A program made the translations under genes and the position numbers. Of a stretch of DNA of 64,000 nucleotides, positions 16,424 through 24,370 are shown one piece after another; position 1 is the stretch's first letter, and the number at the start of each line of letters is the position of its first letter. Where the stretch lies: positions 9,478 through 73,477 of the forward strand of contig CALCBC010000012.1 in NCBI GenBank assembly GCA_937898525.1, written 5' to 3'. The stretch comes from an uncultured Sphingomonadales bacterium. GTDB lineage: Bacteria > Pseudomonadota > Alphaproteobacteria > Sphingomonadales > Sphingomonadaceae. The notes under the pieces are model-generated. The model did no database searches. It was not told where the DNA came from and saw only the letters and a list, made by a program, of their open reading frames with translations.

Positions 16424-17623
16424 TCAGTAGCGCAACAGGTCCGCCGTTTCCTCGCGCCAGCGCGCTTCGTCCGGTGCGGCCACAGCCTCAAGATCGCCTG
16501 GTCCGGCGGCCGGATCGTCGACCCATTCGCGCAGCCCCGGTCCGCCGTTGATCACGTCGATCGCCAACCGGTCGAACTCGTACTCGTAGGCGAAATCGCG
16601 CCAGAGCGGATAGTCGGGGCGAAGCGTCCGGATTGCCTTGAAGGTCAGCGCTTGAAGGCGCCACGGCCGGAAAGCCTCGTGGCGGTAGAACGGCCCTTCG
16701 GCGTGGACCATGAGGCCGTTGCACAGCTCGCCGGCGTGCTTGTGAAACGTCGGTGTGAACCAGCATTCGCGCAGGGCGCACCCTTCGAGCCACTCGGGAG
16801 CCAGCCGGGTCATTTCCGCGAGAACCGCCTTGGCGTCGAGGTCGGGAGCACCGAACAGCACCTCGAGCGGGCGAGTAGTGCCCCTGCCCTCGCTCAGCGT
16901 CGCGCCTTCGAGCATGACGGTTCCCGCGTAGGCACGCGCCATGTTGAGGCTCGCTGCGTTCGGGCTCGGATTGATCCAGATGCGGCTCTCCGGCCAGCCG
17001 TAGCCGGGGCCGGCCTCGGGCAGCCAGTCGTGCATCTCGATGACGCGGTAGTCGAGGTCGAGACCGAAGTGGCGGACGAACCACGCGCCCATCTCGCCCA
17101 TCGTCAGTCCGTGCCGCATCGGCATCGGCCCGGCGCCGACGAAGCTTTCCTGACCGGGTTGCAGCAGGGTCCCCTCGACCGGACGCCCGGCCGGATTGGG
17201 ACGGTCGAGCACCCACACGCGCTTTCCGTGCTTCGCCGCCTCCTCGAGCAGGTACAGCAGGGTGGTGCAGAAGGTGTAGATGCGGCAGCCGAGGTCCTGA
17301 AGGTCGAACAGGAACACGTCGGCCGCGTCGATCATCTGCTCGGTCGGCCGACGCACCTCGCCGTAGAGGCTGAACAGCGGGATACCGTAGCGCGGATCGA
17401 CCTCGTCCGCGGTCTCGATCATGTTGTCCTGCTTGTCGCCCTTGATCCCGTGCTGCGGCCCGAAAGCGGCCGTGACGTCGATCCCCGCAGCGATCAGCGC
17501 GTCGAGCGAATGCGTGAGGTCGAGCGTCACCGAGGCGGGATGCGCGACCAGCGCCACGCGCTGGCCCTCGAGCGGCCTCCTGAGGTCGGGCTCGGCAAGC
17601 AGCCGGTCGATGCCGAATTTCAT
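16424..17623 (-). CDS. Exo-beta-N-acetylmuramidase NamZ family (DUF1343)
   Basis: A 399-residue DUF1343 protein. The family founder NamZ releases N-acetylmuramic acid from the non-reducing end of peptidoglycan fragments during wall recycling. Visible motifs are LVAHPASVTLDLTHSLDAL, AFGPQHGIKGDKQDNM, PLFSLYGEVRRPTEQM, FDLQDLGCRIYTF, VLDRPNPAGRPVEG, ESFVGAGPMPMRHGLTMGE and EGRGTTRPLEVLFGAP. No signal peptide is seen with the ATG at 17623, so the protein would be cytoplasmic as written. An upstream in-frame extension runs into the DOMON-like gene and is rejected. The start overlaps the DOMON-like gene's stop by four bases, so the two are likely coupled. Confidence 0.9.
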   Translation of the reverse strand: MKFGIDRLLAEPDLRRPLEGQRVALVAHPASVTLDLTHSLDALIAAGIDVTAAFGPQHGIKGDKQDNMIETADEVDPRYGIPLFSLYGEVRRPTEQMIDAADVFLFDLQDLGCRIYTFCTTLLYLLEEAAKHGKRVWVLDRPNPAGRPVEGTLLQPGQESFVGAGPMPMRHGLTMGEMGAWFVRHFGLDLDYRVIEMHDWLPEAGPGYGWPESRIWINPSPNAASLNMARAYAGTVMLEGATLSEGRGTTRPLEVLFGAPDLDAKAVLAEMTRLAPEWLEGCALRECWFTPTFHKHAGELCNGLMVHAEGPFYRHEAFRPWRLQALTFKAIRTLRPDYPLWRDFAYEYEFDRLAIDVINGGPGLREWVDDPAAGPGDLEAVAAPDEARWREETADLLRY

Positions 17624-18156
17624 GACGCGTCCGCTGCCGGAAGCGTTGCCGCGAAGCAAGCGGGAGCGTGGAAGTCCGGCTTTGCATCGGGGTGCGCGAG
17701 CGCCCAGTAGCTCTTCGCACCGCCCTGCTCCTCGATGACTGCAGACAGGCCCATCGCGCATGCCTCGGCCGGCAATCCGGCGGTCGGCACCGCGGCATCG
17801 AAAATCGCGAAACTGCTGCCGATCCGAATCGTGCATTCGGGCTCGCGCGGGAAAGGCCGTTCGTTCATTCCCCAGCGGTAGGCTTCGAAATCGTAGGCGT
17901 TCCACCGCTCCGACGGTGACAGGTTGAGTTCCATGTAGCAGGCCGCGCCCTCGGGCCAGAGGAACAGCTCGAAGCAGGTCGTCTGCCACAGCTCGTCGGC
18001 TCGCCCCTTGCCCGCGAACGGCGGCACGACCAGTTGCTGCGAGCCTTCGATCCGCCAGCGCAGCCGGACCCAGCTGGCGTCGCGTCCGATAACTCTCGCC
18101 TCGATCCGATTCACCCCGAGCGGCGGATGGGCGGGATGCGGCAGCAGAACGTGCAT
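17620..18156 (-). CDS. DOMON-like domain protein
   Basis: A 178-residue protein beginning MHVLLPHPAHPPLGVNRIEA. It has the beta-sandwich pattern of DOMON-like proteins common in sphingomonads: RADELWQTTCFELFLWPEGA, YMELNLSPSERWNAYDFEAY, and a C-terminal YWALAHPDAKPDFHAP. DOMON folds bind heme or sugars, but the ligand is unknown here and no signal peptide is visible. It lies 40 bp downstream of the LytTR gene and overlaps the NamZ gene start by four bases, so the three probably form an operon. The shared context suggests an envelope-related role, which is inference. Confidence 0.8.
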   Translation of the reverse strand: MHVLLPHPAHPPLGVNRIEARVIGRDASWVRLRWRIEGSQQLVVPPFAGKGRADELWQTTCFELFLWPEGAACYMELNLSPSERWNAYDFEAYRWGMNERPFPREPECTIRIGSSFAIFDAAVPTAGLPAEACAMGLSAVIEEQGGAKSYWALAHPDAKPDFHAPACFAATLPAADAS

Positions 18157-18196
18157 TGTCGGGGTCTCCGACGCCAGCGATATCCGCCTTGTTCCT

Positions 18197-18943
18197 TCAG
18201 CGCCAGCCCGCTTGCCTGAGCGCCGCAGCATGGTTGCGGCTGACCGGCGCAACGAGCCCACCGTGCAGCCGCACTTCTCCCGACCCGCGGCGCCAGCGCA
18301 CGCTCTCGATCGCGTCGTGCGCGACCCACCACGATCGGTGCGTGCGGTAGCCGTGAGCTTGCGCCAGCTCTGCCAGCGCATCGGCAAAGCGCATCGAGAC
18401 GAGCTCCGAGCCGGCGTCGGTGTGCACCCGCACGTAGTGATCTTCGGCTTCGACCGCGACCAGCCGCGCGGCCCGGCGCCGGGCCGATAGTCGCATGCGG
18501 AACGCCCGCTCGGCCTCGGGCAGCGGTGGGACGACCAGCGTCCGCGTCTCGACCACCCGCCGCCATGCGAGCGCGCGCATGGCCATGACCAGGAACGCGA
18601 CCACGAAAACCTGCCATGCCAGGATCGGCAGCCAGCGGATGCCGGGCGGCGAATCGAACAGCCACAGGTTGAGGACATAGACCAGCAGCGTGACAGGCGG
18701 GGTCATCGCCAGCGTCACCAGCGCTACGCGGCGCCAGAAGCCGCCGACCCGCTCACCCAGCGTCAGGTCGAGCGCGATTCCGATCACCCCGCCGCCAACG
18801 ATTGCCAGCAGCCAGTAGAGCGTCCTCGGGCCCGGTGCGACGTCGAGCGTCCGGTAGGGCCCGAGCACGGCCATCAGAAGCCCGAGCGCGACGAGCAGCA
18901 GAAGCTCGACCGCGGCGCGCCGTAACGGCAGGCGCTGCACCAT
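18197..18943 (-). CDS. Membrane-anchored LytTR transcriptional regulator
   Basis: The N-terminal half has about four hydrophobic helices (from AAVELLLLVALGLLMAVLG to VFVVAFLVMAMRALAW). The C-terminal half is a LytTR DNA-binding domain of about 100 residues with VAVEAEDHYVRVHTDAGSEL, FADALAELAQAHGYRTHRSW and LVAPVSRNHAAALRQAGW. There is no receiver domain, so sensing may occur through the membrane part. The start is uncertain: the ATG at 18943 is taken here (248 residues), while GTG codons at 18967 and 19012 would add residues. It heads the run LytTR / DOMON-like / NamZ and is divergent from the DUF2306 gene. Confidence 0.82.
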   Translation of the reverse strand: MVQRLPLRRAAVELLLLVALGLLMAVLGPYRTLDVAPGPRTLYWLLAIVGGGVIGIALDLTLGERVGGFWRRVALVTLAMTPPVTLLVYVLNLWLFDSPPGIRWLPILAWQVFVVAFLVMAMRALAWRRVVETRTLVVPPLPEAERAFRMRLSARRRAARLVAVEAEDHYVRVHTDAGSELVSMRFADALAELAQAHGYRTHRSWWVAHDAIESVRWRRGSGEVRLHGGLVAPVSRNHAAALRQAGWR

Positions 18944-19035
18944 TCGCGAAATCCCGGCACCGCTCACGCAAACGGGCCTATCCGCTCGCCGCACGACGGG
19001 CAACGTAGACACCGGTACAACCCGGAGAGCTTGCC

Positions 19036-19662
19036 ATGATCCGTATCCCGAATCCCGCCTGGCGCGGCACGGTCGCCGTCCTGAGCGTGGCTATTGCGCT
19101 GGTATCCTACCGCTACCTGACGGCGAGTGAGACCCGCGCGCCCGGCATTCTTGCCAACGCGTTCGCCGATCCGTTCCTGGTGATCCACGTCGTCGGCGGC
19201 GCGACGGCCCTGCTCGTCAGTCCGTTGCAGTTCGTCGCTCGCTTCCGCTCGCCTCGGCCCGGTTTCCACCGGCTCGTCGGCCGAGTCTATGTCGTCGGCT
19301 GCGTCGCCGGCGGTCTTGCCGGAATCCCGCTGGCGCTCGGCTCTACCGCCGGCCCCATGGCCGCCGCGGGGTTCGGCACGCTTGCGCTGCTGTGGCTCGT
19401 CACCACCTGGCGCGGCTGGCGCTGTGCAGTCGAACGGCGGTTTGCCGAGCATCGCGCCTGGATGCTGCGCTCGTGGGCGCTGACGATGGCCGCCGTCACG
19501 CTGCGACTCTACCTGCCGCTCATTCCGGTGCTCGGGATCGATTTCGCCGACGGTTATCGGGCGATTGCATGGCTGTGCTGGGTGCCCAACGTTGTTGCGG
19601 TGGAAGCTTACCTGCGCTGGCCGCGCCGCCCTGCGACTCCCGCAGGGATGACGGCAGCGTAA
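19036..19662 (+). CDS. DUF2306 integral membrane protein
   Basis: 208 residues with six or so hydrophobic segments. The family pattern is visible: FLVIHVVGGATALLVSPLQF, RSPRPGFHRLVGRVYVVGC, AEHRAWMLRSWALTMAAVTL and a final membrane helix WLCWVPNVVAVEAYL. DUF2306 proteins share histidines with other small membrane heme-type proteins, but their function is unknown. A ribosome site GGAGAGCTTGCC precedes the ATG. The last dozen codons contain a 7-bp inverted repeat (19629-19635 and 19641-19647), which may be an intergenic-type repeat absorbed into the reading frame. tyrS starts 22 bp downstream. Confidence 0.83.
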   Translation: MIRIPNPAWRGTVAVLSVAIALVSYRYLTASETRAPGILANAFADPFLVIHVVGGATALLVSPLQFVARFRSPRPGFHRLVGRVYVVGCVAGGLAGIPLALGSTAGPMAAAGFGTLALLWLVTTWRGWRCAVERRFAEHRAWMLRSWALTMAAVTLRLYLPLIPVLGIDFADGYRAIAWLCWVPNVVAVEAYLRWPRRPATPAGMTAA

Positions 19663-19684
19663 TCTGTGCTAAGCGCGCCGCGCT

Positions 19685-20917
19685 ATGACCGACTTCAAGT
19701 CCGACCTCCTCCGACTGCTCAGCGAGCGCGGCCATATCCACCAGGTGACCGACCCGGCGGCGCTCGACGCGCTGGCCTCGCGGGAGGTCGTGACGGCCTA
19801 TGTGGGGTTCGACCCGACAGCGCCGTCGCTACACGTCGGCAATCTTGCCTCGATCATGCTGCTGCGCCGCGTGCAGCAGGCGGGGCATCGCCCGATTGTG
19901 ATCATGGGCGGCGGCACCGCGAAGGTCGGCGATCCGTCGGGCAAGGACGACGCACGCAAGCTGCTCACCGACGAACAGCTCTCGGCGAATATCGCTTCGA
20001 TCAAGGGCAGCTTCGAGAAGATTCTCTCGTTCGACGAGGGGCCGACGGGCGCGCTGCTGATCGACAACGACGAGTGGCTGAGCAAGCTCGGCTACATCGA
20101 GCTGCTGCGCGACGTCGGGCGCCACTTCACGATCAACCGCATGCTGACGTTCGATTCGGTCAAGCTGCGGCTCGATCGCGAGCAGCCGCTGACCTTTCTC
20201 GAATTCAACTACATGATCCTGCAGGCCTACGACTTCCTCAAGCTGTCGCGCGACTATGGCTGCCGGCTGCAGCTCGGTGGCAGCGACCAGTGGGGCAACA
20301 TCGTCAACGGTATCGAACTGGCGCGACGGATCGACGGGAGCGAGCTTTACGGCGTCACCGCGCCGCTGATCACGCGCGCCGACGGGTCCAAGATGGGCAA
20401 GTCGGTGTCTGGCGCGGTGTGGCTCAACGAGGACATGCTGCCGGCGTGGGACTTCTGGCAGTACTGGCGCAACGTCGACGACCGCGACGTCGGGCGCTTC
20501 CTGCGGTTGTTCACCGACGTGCCGCTCGACGAGATCGCCCGGCTCGAGAAGCTCGAGGGGAGCGAGATCAACGCAGCGAAGATCCTCCTCGCCAACGAAG
20601 TTACCGGGCTGGTCCGCGGCGCTGAGGCGGCGCAGGCTGCCGAGGCCACGGCTGCCGCGACCTTCGCCGGCGGTGGGCTCGGTGAGGACCTGCCGGTGCT
20701 CGATGTCCCGTCTGAGGGCATTCGCCTCGGCGCGGCATGTACTGCGATCGGCTTCACCGCCTCCAACGGGGAGGCCAAACGCAAGATCGCCGAAGGCGCC
20801 GTACGGCTCGACGACGTGGTGCAGGACGATCCCGCGCTGCTGATCGAGCTGGCGCCCGGCGAGCAGCGCAAGCTGAGCCTGGGACGCAAGAGGCACGGTA
20901 TCCTGCGCCGGTCCTGA
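19685..20917 (+). CDS. tyrS: Tyrosyl-tRNA synthetase
   Basis: A class I synthetase that charges tRNA-Tyr; 410 residues, normal for the TyrRS-1 type. The protein has YVGFDPTAPSLHVGNL (HIGH-equivalent HVGN), the tyrosine pocket NYMILQAYDFLKL and LQLGGSDQWGNIVNGIEL, the KMSKS-equivalent GSKMGKSVSGAVWL (about residues 236-249) and a C-terminal S4 RNA-binding domain (about 345-410). The ATG at 19685 fits the family start MTDFKSDLLRLLSERGHI. It probably shares a transcript with the DUF2306 gene or has its own promoter in the short gap. Confidence 0.97.
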   Translation: MTDFKSDLLRLLSERGHIHQVTDPAALDALASREVVTAYVGFDPTAPSLHVGNLASIMLLRRVQQAGHRPIVIMGGGTAKVGDPSGKDDARKLLTDEQLSANIASIKGSFEKILSFDEGPTGALLIDNDEWLSKLGYIELLRDVGRHFTINRMLTFDSVKLRLDREQPLTFLEFNYMILQAYDFLKLSRDYGCRLQLGGSDQWGNIVNGIELARRIDGSELYGVTAPLITRADGSKMGKSVSGAVWLNEDMLPAWDFWQYWRNVDDRDVGRFLRLFTDVPLDEIARLEKLEGSEINAAKILLANEVTGLVRGAEAAQAAEATAAATFAGGGLGEDLPVLDVPSEGIRLGAACTAIGFTASNGEAKRKIAEGAVRLDDVVQDDPALLIELAPGEQRKLSLGRKRHGILRRS

Positions 20918-20993
20918 GGCAACTTTTTACGCTTTGTTCGGCATTTCCTGCGAAGCCTTTCGTTCCGACAGCGCAGCAGGGAGTTGGAAATCG

Positions 20994-21344
20994 ATGGCAG
21001 GCGGGGCTCAGCTTTCCGTGCCCGACATGCGCCGCTCGACGCGGCATCCGGTCGATTTCCCGGTTATCGGCGAGCACCGGGTGCGCGGCGACGTGAAGCT
21101 CCACATCTGCAACGTTTCGGCGCACGGCTTCATGATCGACGCCGCCGAAGAAGGCACTTCGGGACTCGCTCGTGGTGACCGGGTGATCGTCAGGCTGCCG
21201 GTGATCGGCCGGATCGAAGCTTACTGCATCTGGACCACCGACGACCGTGCCGGCTTCCAGTTCGAGCGGATCATCCGGCTCGACGACTTCATGACCATGA
21301 TCTGCGAGCTCCAGCCGAACCCGCGCCTGCGCCGCAGAGGCTGA
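20994..21344 (+). CDS. PilZ domain protein
   Basis: A 116-residue single-domain PilZ protein, a likely cyclic-di-GMP receptor. The two ligand motifs are present: an arginine-rich RRSTRHPVDFP (RxxxR type, about residues 13-23) and CNVSAHGFMID (D/NxSxxG type). The ATG at 20994 is preceded by GGGAGTTGGAAATCG. Upstream in-frame codons back to 20934 are possible but poorly family-like. An AT-rich stretch (ACTTTTTACGCTTTGTTCGG) in the gap after tyrS may hold its own promoter. Its partner pathway (motility, polysaccharide or pili) is not shown by neighbours. Confidence 0.86.
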   Translation: MAGGAQLSVPDMRRSTRHPVDFPVIGEHRVRGDVKLHICNVSAHGFMIDAAEEGTSGLARGDRVIVRLPVIGRIEAYCIWTTDDRAGFQFERIIRLDDFMTMICELQPNPRLRRRG

Positions 21345-21350
21345 CAGCCG

Positions 21351-21366
21351 CCCGGCGCAAGCCGGG
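21351..21366. terminator. Short hairpin after the PilZ gene
   Basis: CCCGGC (21351-21356) and GCCGGG (21361-21366) enclose a GCAA tetraloop, seven bases after the PilZ stop. There is no run of T, so it is at best a weak or Rho-assisted terminator or an mRNA-end stabiliser. Confidence 0.3.
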
Positions 21367-21457
21367 GGAGCATGCGATCTCTCACCCTCCGTGATTTGAG
21401 TCGATCTGAAGCCCGGCGCCACTTGGCACTCCCGCGCCCACCTGCCATGGCGGCTGC

Positions 21458-22750
21458 GTGAGCGATCCGGTTCCCGAACCCACCTCCCCGCTGCAAATTG
21501 CCGACTATCGGCGCTTCTGGCTGGCGCGTTTCCTTGCCACTTTCGCCACGCTCTCGATCGTGGTGCTGATCGGCTACCAGACTTACGATGTCGCCCGCGA
21601 GCAGTACGGCATGGGCATCAAGGATGCCTCGCTGATGCTCGGCCTGCTCGGCGCGGCCCAGTTCGTGCCGCTTTTCGTGTTGACCCCGGTCGCCGGAGTC
21701 GCTGCCGACCGCTTCGACCGGCGGCGAGTCGTGCTGTTCGCCAACCTGATAGACTGCGCGATCGCGCTGACGCTGGCTCTGGCCACCGTTGCTGACGCGC
21801 TCAGCCTCCCACTGCTGTTCGGCCTTGCCGCCGCACATGGCGCCGCGCGCGTGTTCAATGGCCCGGCGCTGAGCGCAATCGCCCCGAACGTCGTCCCGCC
21901 AGCGCTGCTCCCGAAGGCGATCGCGCTGTCGTCGATGGGCTGGCAGGTCGGCACGGTCGTCGGCCCGGCGGCCGGAGGCTTCATGTTCGCCGCGAGCCAC
22001 TCGCTGCCCTATTTCGTCTCCGCGGCGATGCTGCTGCTGTCGGGCTTGCTCATCTCGAGCGTGCGCCCCGTCCGCGCCGTCCACGAGGGACCGCCGCGCC
22101 ACCCGCTGCGGCAGATCGTCGACGGTTTCGTCTTCGTCCGCCGAGAGCGCTTCCTGCTCGGCTGCATCACACTCGACCTGTTCGCCGTGCTGCTCGGCGG
22201 CGCCACGGCAATGCTGCCCGTGTTCGCCCGCGACATCCTCGAAGTCGGCCCAGAGGGGCTCGGCGTGATGCGCGGCGCGCCCGCGGTAGGCGCAGCGCTC
22301 GTCGCGGCGTGGCTGTCGTGGAAGCCGCTCGAGAGGAATGTCGGGGTCAAGATGCTGTGGGCCGTGGTCGGTTTCGGTGCGGCGACGATCGCGTTCGCCC
22401 TGTCGCGCAATTTCGCGCTGTCGCTGACGATGCTGGCGCTGCTGGGCGCGGCTGACATGATCTCGGTGTTCGTGCGCAACTCGCTGATCCAGCTTAACAC
22501 GCCCGACGCGATGCGCGGGCGGGTCTCGGCGATCTCAGGCCTCGCGATTTCCGCCTCCAATGAGCTCGGCGAATTTCGAGCCGGGCTGATGGCCGGCGTA
22601 ATCGGGGCCGTCGGGGCTGTTGCCTTGGGCGGGGTCGGTGCGATAGTCGTTACCGCGATCTGGGCCGTGATCTTTCCTGAGCTGCGTAAAGCAAGGACGT
22701 TCGCCCCGACTTTCCTGCACTCGGATCAAGCGAAGGAGCCAACCCCATGA
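21458..22750 (+). CDS. MFS transporter (MFS_3 / EntS-like exporter)
   Basis: A 430-residue major facilitator protein with about 12 hydrophobic helices. It resembles the enterobactin-exporter-like MFS_3 group: ADYRRFWLARFLATFATLS at the start, the loop 2-3 signature GVAADRFDRRRVVLFANL, NGPALSAIAPNVVPPALLPK, and in the second half FVRNSLIQLNTPDAMRGRVS. The start is a GTG at 21458. The stop overlaps the cysK ATG by four bases, so the exporter and cysteine synthase are translationally linked, suggesting (inference only) export of a sulfur or amino-acid compound. No siderophore genes are nearby. Confidence 0.85.
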   Translation: MSDPVPEPTSPLQIADYRRFWLARFLATFATLSIVVLIGYQTYDVAREQYGMGIKDASLMLGLLGAAQFVPLFVLTPVAGVAADRFDRRRVVLFANLIDCAIALTLALATVADALSLPLLFGLAAAHGAARVFNGPALSAIAPNVVPPALLPKAIALSSMGWQVGTVVGPAAGGFMFAASHSLPYFVSAAMLLLSGLLISSVRPVRAVHEGPPRHPLRQIVDGFVFVRRERFLLGCITLDLFAVLLGGATAMLPVFARDILEVGPEGLGVMRGAPAVGAALVAAWLSWKPLERNVGVKMLWAVVGFGAATIAFALSRNFALSLTMLALLGAADMISVFVRNSLIQLNTPDAMRGRVSAISGLAISASNELGEFRAGLMAGVIGAVGAVALGGVGAIVVTAIWAVIFPELRKARTFAPTFLHSDQAKEPTP

Positions 22751-23667
22751 AGGCCGACAACGTCCTCGCCACTATTGGCAACACCCCGCACATCCGTCTC
22801 TCGCGCCTATTCCCCGACCACGAGGTCTGGGTGAAGAGCGAACGCGCCAACCCGGGCGGTTCGATCAAGGACCGCATCGCGCTGGCGATGGTCGAGGACG
22901 CCGAGCGGTCCGGCAAGCTCAAGCCGGGAGGCACGATTATCGAGCCGACCAGCGGCAACACCGGTATCGGCCTGGCAATGGTGGCCGCGGTCAAGGGCTA
23001 CAGGCTGATCCTGGTCATGCCGGAATCGATGTCGCTCGAGCGGCGCCGGCTGATGCTTGCCTACGGCGCCACGTTCGACCTGACGCCGAAGGAAAAGGGC
23101 ATGAAGGGCGCGCTCGCCCGCGCCGAGGAGCTGATCGCCCAGACTCCGGGCTCGTGGATGCCGCAGCAGTTCGAGAACCCGGCCAACGTCGAGATTCACG
23201 CGAGCACCACGGCGCGCGAGATCCTCGAGGACTTTGCCGATGCGCCGCCGGCGCTGCTGATCACCGGCGTCGGCACCGGTGGCCACCTGACCGCTTGCGC
23301 CGAGGTGCTCAAGAAGGAGTGGCCTTCGCTCAAGGCCTATGCGGTCGAGCCGACGCTCTCGCCCGTGATCTCGGGCGGTCAGCCCGGCCCGCACCCGATC
23401 CAGGGCATCGGCGCCGGCTTCATCCCGGCCAACCTGCATACCCAGGCGATCGACGGCGCGATCCAGGTCGAACCCGAGGCGGCCAAGGCCATGGCTCTGC
23501 GGTGCGCCCGTGAGGAGGGCCTGCTTGTCGGTATTTCGAGCGGTGCAACGCTGGCCGCGATCCAGCAGAAGCTCGCCGAGCTGCCCGCAGGCACGCGTGT
23601 GCTCGGGTTCAACTACGATACCGGCGAGCGGTACCTGTCGGTGCCGGACTTCCTGCCGACCGAGTAG
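22747..23667 (+). CDS. cysK: Cysteine synthase A (O-acetylserine sulfhydrylase)
   Basis: A PLP enzyme converting O-acetylserine and sulfide into cysteine; 306 residues, family-typical. It contains LATIGNTPHIRLSRLFPDHE, the lysine site ANPGGSIKDRIAL (Schiff-base Lys in SIKDR), TSGNTGIGLAMVAAVKGY, the phosphate loop GVGTGGHLTACAEVL and GISSGATLAA, with a C-terminal GERYLSVPDF. It lies immediately downstream of the MFS gene with a four-base ATGA-type overlap, and a weak hairpin follows the stop. Confidence 0.95.
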   Translation: MKADNVLATIGNTPHIRLSRLFPDHEVWVKSERANPGGSIKDRIALAMVEDAERSGKLKPGGTIIEPTSGNTGIGLAMVAAVKGYRLILVMPESMSLERRRLMLAYGATFDLTPKEKGMKGALARAEELIAQTPGSWMPQQFENPANVEIHASTTAREILEDFADAPPALLITGVGTGGHLTACAEVLKKEWPSLKAYAVEPTLSPVISGGQPGPHPIQGIGAGFIPANLHTQAIDGAIQVEPEAAKAMALRCAREEGLLVGISSGATLAAIQQKLAELPAGTRVLGFNYDTGERYLSVPDFLPTE

Positions 23668-23699
23668 GATTCCGGTCGCGAACGCCGCAAGAGCAGTTG

Positions 23700-23718
23700 C
23701 CTGCCAGCCCCCGGCAGG
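23700..23718 (+). terminator. Possible terminator after cysK
   Basis: A stem of CCTGCC (23700-23705) and GGCAGG (23713-23718) with a 7-base loop is followed by TCATTTTG. The six-pair stem and broken T-run make this only a plausible intrinsic terminator, 32 bp after the cysK stop and just before the next open frame. Confidence 0.4.
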
Positions 23719-23732
23719 TCATTTTGCAGTCG

Positions 23733-24164
23733 ATGCTGTCGTTCGTCGCACAAGCGCCCGGCCGAGGCCCGCGCGTCCCGTTCCTTATCTGGGGATGGGC
23801 AATGCTGTTCGTCGTGCTGCTGAGCGCGACGCCGACAGGCGGCCAGGTTCGAAGCCGGCTCGTCGGTTCGGCATTCGACCCGACGACGGTTTCGGTCGCG
23901 CTCGGGCCCAAGCAACCGAAGGCCAAGGTCTTCGCCAAGGCCTCGGCCGGCCGCCTGCCTGGCACGCTGGACGACGTACCACCAACGGGGGGCGATCCGG
24001 CGATCCTTTCCGGCGCGGTCGGGCCCGGCCGCGCCGTGCTCGAGCCACTTGCGGATTTCTTGCCGTTTTTCCGCAGCTACGCCGGCCTGTCAGCCAAGGC
24101 GCACGGAGCGCGTGCACCGCCTTTCGGCTGCCTCAATTGCCGTCGGAACACCGGCGGCTCGTGA
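23733..24164 (+). CDS. Hypothetical single-pass membrane or exported protein
   Basis: 143 residues from the ATG at 23733; a TTG 12 codons upstream is less likely because it lies inside the hairpin. One hydrophobic helix (VPFLIWGWAMLFVVLLSA, about residues 17-34) could be a signal anchor. The remainder is a low-complexity Gly/Pro/Ala/Lys region (FAKASAGRLPGTLDDV) without a recognised domain, ending with the cysteine pair CLNC. The codon pattern is GC-rich at third positions, as expected for this genome. It has no close functional partner: cysK lies upstream, and a 35-codon gene starts 49 bp downstream. Confidence 0.5.
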   Translation: MLSFVAQAPGRGPRVPFLIWGWAMLFVVLLSATPTGGQVRSRLVGSAFDPTTVSVALGPKQPKAKVFAKASAGRLPGTLDDVPPTGGDPAILSGAVGPGRAVLEPLADFLPFFRSYAGLSAKAHGARAPPFGCLNCRRNTGGS

Positions 24165-24213
24165 TCGTTGCCGCGGCGTCCTTGTGACACCGCGGCCGAC
24201 TGCGGAGGTCACC

Positions 24214-24321
24214 ATGAAACGCGCACAACGCATTCCGCCACGCTGGTTTGTGCCGGTCATCCTGATTGGCGGCACGATCGCCGGAGCCGTGATCGCCGGG
24301 CTGGTCGCTGCGCTTCAATGA
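24214..24321 (+). CDS. 35-residue single-span membrane protein
   Basis: A short gene (35 codons plus stop). The peptide starts MKRAQRIPPRWFVPV and continues as one hydrophobic, glycine/alanine-rich helix to the C-terminus (about residues 12-35), with a positively charged N-terminus that would stay inside. A strong ribosome site GGAGG stands seven bases before the ATG, which is the main reason to believe in it. It lies 49 bp upstream of the Kef-type antiporter gene on the same strand, separated by a 9-bp GC hairpin. A role as a small accessory subunit of that antiporter is possible but unproven. Confidence 0.6.
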   Translation: MKRAQRIPPRWFVPVILIGGTIAGAVIAGLVAALQ

Positions 24322-24331
24322 TACCCTCGTA

Positions 24332-24353
24332 CGCGGGGCCGCAGGGCCCCGCG
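24332..24353. promoter_or_regulatory. Strong GC hairpin before the antiporter gene
   Basis: CGCGGGGCC (24332-24340) and GGCCCCGCG (24345-24353) form nine consecutive G-C pairs around the loop GCAG. It ends 17 bases before the antiporter ATG and just before its ribosome site (GGAGACTTC). With no T-run it is unlikely to be a simple terminator. It could limit readthrough from the small gene or control ribosome access. Confidence 0.45.
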
Positions 24354-24370
24354 CACAACTCGGAGACTTC

